A DNA stretch of 10,450 bases, from NCBI GenBank assembly GCA_002342665.1, contig DDQK01000035.1:131089-141538 (forward strand), in the 5' to 3' direction. The notes under the pieces were generated by a model. It had not been told where the DNA came from, did not search any database, and saw only the letters and a program-made list of their open reading frames with translations. This DNA comes from Prevotella sp. UBA2444 (GTDB lineage Bacteria > Bacteroidota > Bacteroidia > Bacteroidales > Bacteroidaceae). Within the stretch, counting starts at the first letter, position 1. Each line of letters starts with the position of its first letter. This document shows, one piece after another, positions 6,734 through 10,450 of the stretch. The position numbers and the translations under genes are program-made.

Positions 6734-8251
6734 ATGATTATCAAGATCGTATTGACCATCATCTTCCTGGCCGTGATGATTGGTGTGGGACTCTATACCC
6801 GTAAGCAGGCCAGCAGTGTCGACGGATTCGTATTGGGCGGACGTGCCGTAGGCCCGTGGCTGACGGCTTTCGCCTTCGGCACCTCCTATTTCTCGGCAGT
6901 GGTCTTCGTGGGCTATGCCGGACAGTTCGGATGGCGTTACGGCCTCTCCTCCACTTGGATTGGCGTGGGCAACGCCGTCATCGGCTCCTGGCTGGCATGG
7001 GTGCTGCTGGGGCGGCGCACCAAACTGATGACGCAGCACATCGAAAGCCGTACCATGCCCGACTTCTTCGGCACCCGATTTTCCGACCAGGGACTCCGCG
7101 TGGTGGCCTCCATCATCGCCTTCGTATTCCTGATTCCCTATACAGCCGGTGTCTACAAGGGCATATCGACACTCTTCGAGATGGGCTTTGGCATACCATA
7201 CGAATACTGTGTCGTCATCATGGCCATCCTGACGGCCGTCTATGTCATCCTCGGTGGCTACAAGGCCACGGCGATGAACGACTTCATCCAGGGTATCATC
7301 ATGCTCTTCGGCATCGTGGCCATCATCGTGGCCGTGCTTAATGCGCAGGGCGGACTCTCGACGGCTGTCGACAAGCTGGCCCTGCTGCCCAGCGATGCCG
7401 ATCCCAGTGTCAACGGTGGCTTCGCCTCCTGGTTCGGCCCTGATCCCTGGGGACTCCTGGGCGTGGTCATCCTGACGTCGCTCGGCACGATGGGACTGCC
7501 TCAGATGGTGGGTAAGTTCTACAGCATCACCGACGAGAGTGCCATCCGTCGCGGCACCGTCATCTCCACCGTCTTCGCCTTCATCGTGGCTGGCGGCTGT
7601 TATTTCCTTGGCGGCTTCGGGCGTCTGTATGATCCCGTCATCGTCAACGGCAAGATAGCCTACGACTCCATCGTGCCCGCCATGCTTGTCACCCTGCCCG
7701 ATGTGCTCATCGCCCTGGTGGTGCTGCTGGTGCTCTCGGCATCGATGTCGACGCTGGCATCGCTCGTGCTCACCTCTTCCTCCACGATGACTCTCGACCT
7801 CATCTACCGCGACAAGAAGTCGCTGCCTGGCGAGGTGGAGGAGGGTGCCATCGACGATATTGTGGCCGAGAAGATCGAGCGCCGTAAGGTGGTGGTGATG
7901 CGTGTGCTCATCATGTTCTTCATCGCCATCTCACTGCTCATCGCCCTCAATCCCCCGACGTTCATCGCCCAGCTGATGGGCATCTCGTGGGGTGCGCTGG
8001 CGGGTGCCTTCCTGGCTCCGTTCATGCTGGGCCTTTATTGGCGCGGCGTCACCACGGCCTCTGTCTGGGCCTGCTTCATCTGGGGCGTGGGCCTCACGGT
8101 GGTCAACATGCTGCTGGGCAATCCCATCAACCCCATCAACTGCGGCGCCATCGCCATGGTGGGTGGATTCCCCGTGGTACTCATCGTCAGTCTGCTGACC
8201 AAGAAGATGCCCGAAAAGACTGTCGACACCATTTTCGAGTGCTATAAATAG
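6734..8251 (+). CDS. Sodium:solute symporter (SSS/SLC5 family)
   Basis: The protein has 505 residues, is very hydrophobic, and appears to have about 13 membrane segments, starting with IVLTIIFLAVMIGVGLY. Seen: the early SSS pattern FVLGGRAVGPWLTAFAFGTSYFS split over residues 32-54, the family signature GGYKATAMNDFIQG (174-187), and the Na2-site-like stretch SASMSTLASLVLTSSSTMT (335-353) followed by LDLIYRD. A charged cytoplasmic loop (about 360-387, KKSLPGEVEEGAIDD...) separates the last membrane segments. Family knowledge: SSS proteins use the sodium gradient to import sugars, amino acids, vitamins or organic anions. The sequence alone does not fix the substrate. The ATG at 6734 is 4 bp after the porin stop, so the two genes are almost certainly co-transcribed. 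A joint role in uptake of one solute across both membranes is inference. Confidence 0.88.
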   Translation: MIIKIVLTIIFLAVMIGVGLYTRKQASSVDGFVLGGRAVGPWLTAFAFGTSYFSAVVFVGYAGQFGWRYGLSSTWIGVGNAVIGSWLAWVLLGRRTKLMTQHIESRTMPDFFGTRFSDQGLRVVASIIAFVFLIPYTAGVYKGISTLFEMGFGIPYEYCVVIMAILTAVYVILGGYKATAMNDFIQGIIMLFGIVAIIVAVLNAQGGLSTAVDKLALLPSDADPSVNGGFASWFGPDPWGLLGVVILTSLGTMGLPQMVGKFYSITDESAIRRGTVISTVFAFIVAGGCYFLGGFGRLYDPVIVNGKIAYDSIVPAMLVTLPDVLIALVVLLVLSASMSTLASLVLTSSSTMTLDLIYRDKKSLPGEVEEGAIDDIVAEKIERRKVVVMRVLIMFFIAISLLIALNPPTFIAQLMGISWGALAGAFLAPFMLGLYWRGVTTASVWACFIWGVGLTVVNMLLGNPINPINCGAIAMVGGFPVVLIVSLLTKKMPEKTVDTIFECYK

Positions 8252-8290
8252 CCTTTGCAACCAAGTTGCACCGGATGTGCCGTACCTTTG
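8252..8290 (+). promoter_or_regulatory. Candidate promoter for the metal ATPase
   Basis: TACCTTTG at 8283-8290 matches the Bacteroides -7 box and is the same octamer as in the porin promoter candidate. The -33 element is unclear: TTG at 8266-8268 is 14 bases upstream (short) and TTTG at 8254-8257 is 25 bases upstream (long). CCTTTGCA occurs twice, at 8252-8259 and 8285-8292, exactly 33 bases apart. The leader before the ATG at 8320 would be about 20-25 bases. The ATPase therefore probably has a separate transcript, although read-through from the symporter is possible. Confidence 0.5.
8256..8280 (+). promoter_or_regulatory. Overlapping inverted repeats, possible operator
   Basis: TGCAAC-CAA-GTTGCA (8256-8270) is a perfect 6-bp inverted repeat with a 3-base spacer. 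It overlaps a second one, GCAC-N5-GTGC (8268-8280). Both lie immediately upstream of the -7 box of the ATPase gene, where a metal-responsive repressor would be expected to bind. No T-run follows, so a terminator for the symporter is less likely. No regulator gene is present in the window. The operator role is inference. Confidence 0.35.
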
Positions 8291-8319
8291 CAGCGTGAAA
8301 TCAATCAAATTGCAAAGAT

Positions 8320-10395
8320 ATGGCACATCAACATTGTAATTGCTGCTCTCACGAGCACGAACATCATCATCATGAACATCATCATGATCACCACCACGAG
8401 CACGAACACCATCACCATGAAGAGGGCGGCCTGAAGAAACAGCTCACGCTCATCATCGTCACGGCCATCCTGCTTGCCATCGCCGTACTCATTGAATACC
8501 TGTCAACTTCCAATGTTCAATGTTCAATGTTCAATGTTCAATGTTCAATGTTCAATGTTCAATTGACTAAGTGGCAGCTGCTGCTCGTCTATCTTGTACC
8601 TTATTTATTAATAGGCCATGAGACGCTCCATGAGGCGTGGGAGGGGATTACCCATGGCGATGCCTTCAACGAGCATTTCCTCATGTCCGTCGCCACTATC
8701 GGAGCCCTCTGCATCGGCTTCCTGCCTGGTGCCGAGACCCAGTTCCCCGAGGCGGTCTTCGTCATGCTCTTTTTCCAGGTGGGCGAGCTCTTCGAGGGCT
8801 ATGCCGAGGGCAAGAGCCGTCAGAGCATCAGCCATCTGATGGACATCCGGCCCGACGTGGCTCATCTGGGCGACCGCGATGTCAGTCCCGAAGAGGTTGG
8901 GGTAGGGGATATCATCGTCATCCGTCCTGGTGAGAAAGTTCCTCTCGACGGCATCGTCACTGAGGGCAGCTCTGCCCTCAATACGGTGGCGCTGACGGGA
9001 GAGTCGCTGCCTCGCGACGTAGCCGTGGGTGACGAGGTCGTCTCCGGCTGTGTCAATCTCTCCGGCGTCCTCCGTGTACGGGTCACCAAGCCCTTCGGCG
9101 AAAGCACCGTCTCGAAGATCATCCAGCTCGTCGAGCATGCAGGCGAGCACAAGTCGCAGAGCGAGGCCTTCATCACCCGCTTCGCCCGTATCTACACCCC
9201 TGTGGTGGTCTTCGCAGCACTTGCCCTGGCCATCCTCCCCAATCTATGGTCAATGTTCATTGCTCAATCTTCAATGTTCAATGTTCAATGGATTTACCGC
9301 GCCCTGATGTTCCTCGTGGTCAGTTGCCCTTGTGCCCTCGTCATTAGCGTGCCGCTCACCTTCTTCGGCGGCATCGGAGGAGCCTCGCGTCAGGGCATCC
9401 TCGTCAAGGGGGCCAATTACATGGATGTGCTCTCCAAGCTCCGCACCGTGGTCTTCGACAAGACGGGCACGCTCACCCACGGACAGTTTGCCGTCTCAGC
9501 CGTCCATCCCGACCATATTGACGAGCATCAGTTGCTCCATCTCGCCGCCCACGTAGAGCATTTCTCCACCCATCCCATAGCTGCCGCGCTGCGAGATGCC
9601 TTCCCCGACGAGGCCACCGACGGCTGCCGCGTTACCGATGTCGAGGAGATAGCAGGCCAGGGTATCCGTGCCCGTGTCGAGGGACGTCTGGTCTCAGTGG
9701 GCAATACGAAACTGATGGAAACCGTGGGGGCTCGCTGGCACGACTGTGCCCAGTGTCAGGCCGACCACGATACGGGCACCGTCATCCATGTCGCCATATC
9801 TCCCCTCCTACAGGAAGGGGCGGGGGAGGTCTCCTTTACCTACGCCGGCCACATCGTCATCCGCGATCAGGTCAAGCCCGATGCCGCCGATGCCATTGCC
9901 CAGCTCCGTCGCCTGGGCGTCGACCGCACGGTCATGCTCACTGGCGACCGTCCTGAGGTGGCTGCCCATGTGGCCAGTCAGCTCGCACTCGATGAGTATC
10001 ATGCCGGGCTCCTTCCTGCCGACAAGGTGGCCTATATGGAAAGTTCAAATCTCAAATCTCCCGTGGCTTTCGTGGGCGACGGCATCAACGATGCTCCCGT
10101 GCTGGCCAGTGCCGATGTCGGCATCGCCATGGGAGGGCTGGGCTCCGATGCCGCCATCGAGGCTGCCGACGTGGTGCTGATGGACGACCGTCCGTCGAAG
10201 ATCGCCCTGGCCGTCCGTATCGCCCGTCGCACCCTCGCCATTGCCCGTCAGAATGTCTGGTTTGCCATCGGGGTCAAGGTGGCCGTCCTCATCCTCGCCA
10301 CTTTCGGCCTGGCCACCATGTGGCTCGCCGTCTTCGCCGACGTGGGTGTCACCGTCCTCGCCGTCCTCAATGCCATGCGGGCGTTGAGGGCGTAG
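8320..10395 (+). CDS. P1B-type heavy-metal efflux ATPase (ZntA/CadA-like, probable Zn2+/Cd2+/Pb2+)
   Basis: The protein has 691 residues. Order of parts: His-rich N-terminus (3-33), first membrane helix (about 41-61), a repeat-encoded loop (62-83), helices at about 85-100, 120-138 and 143-160, and an actuator domain with PGEKVPLDG (203-211) and TGES (226-229). Then come helices around 290-307 and 325-350 with C336-P-C338, the phosphorylation site D380-KTGT, H418-P419, TGDR (541-544), GDGIND (586-591) and two last helices with K653 and D674-V-G. CPC plus the Lys and the D-x-G of the last helices fit the P1B-2 group, which exports Zn2+, Cd2+ or Pb2+ from the cytoplasm; the exact metal is inference. 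All catalytic motifs are intact. The usual N-terminal HMA domain is absent and a His-rich tail takes its place. Odd: four repeat-derived stretches (about residues 64-81, 311-323, 494-507 and 575-579) interrupt the family pattern without breaking the frame. Transcription is probably from the promoter at 8252-8290. Confidence 0.93.
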   Translation: MAHQHCNCCSHEHEHHHHEHHHDHHHEHEHHHHEEGGLKKQLTLIIVTAILLAIAVLIEYLSTSNVQCSMFNVQCSMFNVQLTKWQLLLVYLVPYLLIGHETLHEAWEGITHGDAFNEHFLMSVATIGALCIGFLPGAETQFPEAVFVMLFFQVGELFEGYAEGKSRQSISHLMDIRPDVAHLGDRDVSPEEVGVGDIIVIRPGEKVPLDGIVTEGSSALNTVALTGESLPRDVAVGDEVVSGCVNLSGVLRVRVTKPFGESTVSKIIQLVEHAGEHKSQSEAFITRFARIYTPVVVFAALALAILPNLWSMFIAQSSMFNVQWIYRALMFLVVSCPCALVISVPLTFFGGIGGASRQGILVKGANYMDVLSKLRTVVFDKTGTLTHGQFAVSAVHPDHIDEHQLLHLAAHVEHFSTHPIAAALRDAFPDEATDGCRVTDVEEIAGQGIRARVEGRLVSVGNTKLMETVGARWHDCAQCQADHDTGTVIHVAISPLLQEGAGEVSFTYAGHIVIRDQVKPDAADAIAQLRRLGVDRTVMLTGDRPEVAAHVASQLALDEYHAGLLPADKVAYMESSNLKSPVAFVGDGINDAPVLASADVGIAMGGLGSDAAIEAADVVLMDDRPSKIALAVRIARRTLAIARQNVWFAIGVKVAVLILATFGLATMWLAVFADVGVTVLAVLNAMRALRA
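8326..8418 (+). other. His-rich metal-binding N-terminal segment of the ATPase
   Basis: Residues 3-33 contain 19 histidines, mostly in runs of three or four separated by Glu or Asp, preceded by HCNCC (5-9) with three cysteines. Such tails bind Zn2+ or related ions and are known in some P1B ATPases and other metal transporters. The CAT/CAC-rich DNA is itself a near trinucleotide repeat, so length variation here would usually stay in frame. Confidence 0.8.
8511..8563 (+). repeat. 7-bp tandem repeat CAATGTT x7 plus CAAT, inside the ATPase frame
   Basis: Seven perfect copies of CAATGTT run from 8511 to 8559, then CAAT to 8563. Because 7 and 3 share no factor, every frame reads the same seven-residue cycle (NVQCSMF) without a stop. 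The product frame leaves the tract through CAA TTG ACT AAG. The other two frames leave through TGA (8564-8566) and TAA (8568-8570). The encoded peptide sits between the first two membrane helices, predicted to be on the extracytoplasmic side. Confidence 0.95.
9251..9290 (+). repeat. Second, degenerate CAATGTT-type tract inside the ATPase frame
   Basis: Units are CAATGTT (9251-9257), CATTGCT (9258-9264), CAATCTT (9265-9271), CAATGTT (9272-9278), CAATGTT (9279-9285) and partial CAATG (9286-9290). They encode most of SMFIAQSSMFNVQW, in the loop just before the helix that carries the CPC motif (predicted extracytoplasmic). It is the same unit and orientation as the tract at 8511-8563, but three of its six units differ from it or are partial. 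Confidence 0.85.
9799..9840 (+). repeat. GC-rich palindromic element forming a 14-codon insertion in the ATPase nucleotide-binding domain
   Basis: The DNA reads TCTCCCCTCCTACAGG then AAGGGGCGGGGGAGGTC. CCCCTCC (9802-9808) can pair with GGAAGGGG (9813-9820) with one bulged A, and CTCCCC (9800-9805) can alternatively pair with GGGGAG (9823-9828). It encodes SPLLQEGAGEVSFT (residues 494-507), placed inside what is usually a short beta-turn (pattern HVA-x-DG-x-YAGHI). I recall similar CCCCTCCT/AGGAGGGG elements as interspersed repeats in Bacteroidales; a genome search would be needed to confirm this copy. Confidence 0.6.
10046..10059 (+). repeat. Two copies of CAAATCT in the ATPase P-domain linker
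   Basis: CAAATCT occurs at 10046-10052 and 10053-10059 and encodes most of SSNLKSP, the linker 5 residues before VGDGIND. Two units alone are weak evidence. It is listed because AAATCTC-type heptamers are another repeat I recall from Bacteroidales spacers and because it is the fourth such patch in this gene. The linker is not longer than usual, so the repeat appears to replace sequence rather than add to it. Confidence 0.4.
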
Positions 10396-10427
10396 GGTAA
10401 CCACCATCTGTCTGGTAGCCATTCTTT
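10396..10427 (+). terminator. Weak candidate terminator after the ATPase gene
   Basis: GGTAACCA (10396-10403) can pair with TGGTAGCC (10413-10420), with one G-T wobble and one A-A mismatch, around a 9-base loop, and is followed by ATTCTTT. A second small hairpin TGCC-AAGC-GGCA (10429-10440) followed by TTTT lies just after. Either could end the transcript, and neither is strong. No gene start is seen in the last 55 bases. Confidence 0.3.
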
Positions 10428-10450
10428 CTGCCAAGCGGCATTTTCATGGC

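Noticed and set aside
8252..8280. Rho-independent terminator for the symporter gene
   Set aside because: The inverted repeats have only 4-6 bp stems with no T-run after them and lie against a -7 box, so an operator or chance is more likely.
8511..8563. CRISPR-like array
   Set aside because: The units are 7 bp, directly abutting and without spacers, so this is a simple tandem repeat.
8608..9150. 180-residue - strand open frame opposite the ATPase
   Set aside because: It is antisense to conserved ATPase motifs (PGEKVPLDG, TGES) and has no independent support.

Overview
The window looks like the chromosome of a Bacteroidales bacterium, most likely Prevotella or a close relative. The grounds are a MurF-alanine racemase fusion, an Fkp-type fucokinase, a GSCFA-domain protein, a porin O/P family protein, two promoter-like TACCTTTG (-7 type) boxes, mostly absent Shine-Dalgarno sites, and short 7-8 bp tandem repeats of a kind I recall as common between genes in this group. 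The species assignment is inference. All seven genes are on the + strand and no RNA gene, CRISPR array or insertion sequence was seen.

Region 1 (1-5553) is a tightly packed run: the 3' part of fkp (fucose salvage to GDP-fucose), a GSCFA hydrolase-like gene 1 base after it, murF-alr overlapping that gene by 4 bp, and a short penicillin-binding transpeptidase 28 bp further on. murF-alr makes D-Ala and joins D-Ala-D-Ala to the peptidoglycan precursor; the transpeptidase would act on the product of that pathway. The murF-alr/transpeptidase junction is built from two tandem repeats (8-mer and 7-mer). The first supplies the murF-alr stop codon and the second encodes part of the transpeptidase signal peptide.

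Region 2 (5554-8251) has its own promoter candidate and a two-gene unit: an outer-membrane porin O/P protein and, 4 bp later, a sodium:solute symporter. Together they could carry one unknown solute across both membranes.

Region 3 (8252-10450) has a second promoter candidate with overlapping inverted repeats, then a P1B-type metal-efflux ATPase with a very His-rich N-terminus. This gene is the most unusual part of the window. Four separate stretches of intergenic-type repeat lie inside its reading frame: seven perfect copies of CAATGTT, a degenerate copy of the same tract, a GC-rich palindromic element and a short CAAATCT pair. They fall in two predicted extracytoplasmic loops and two cytoplasmic-domain loops. 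The seven-copy tract has a 7-bp unit, and both other reading frames meet a stop within a few bases after it. A gain or loss of one or two units would therefore switch off the full-length protein, making this a candidate phase-variable metal pump.
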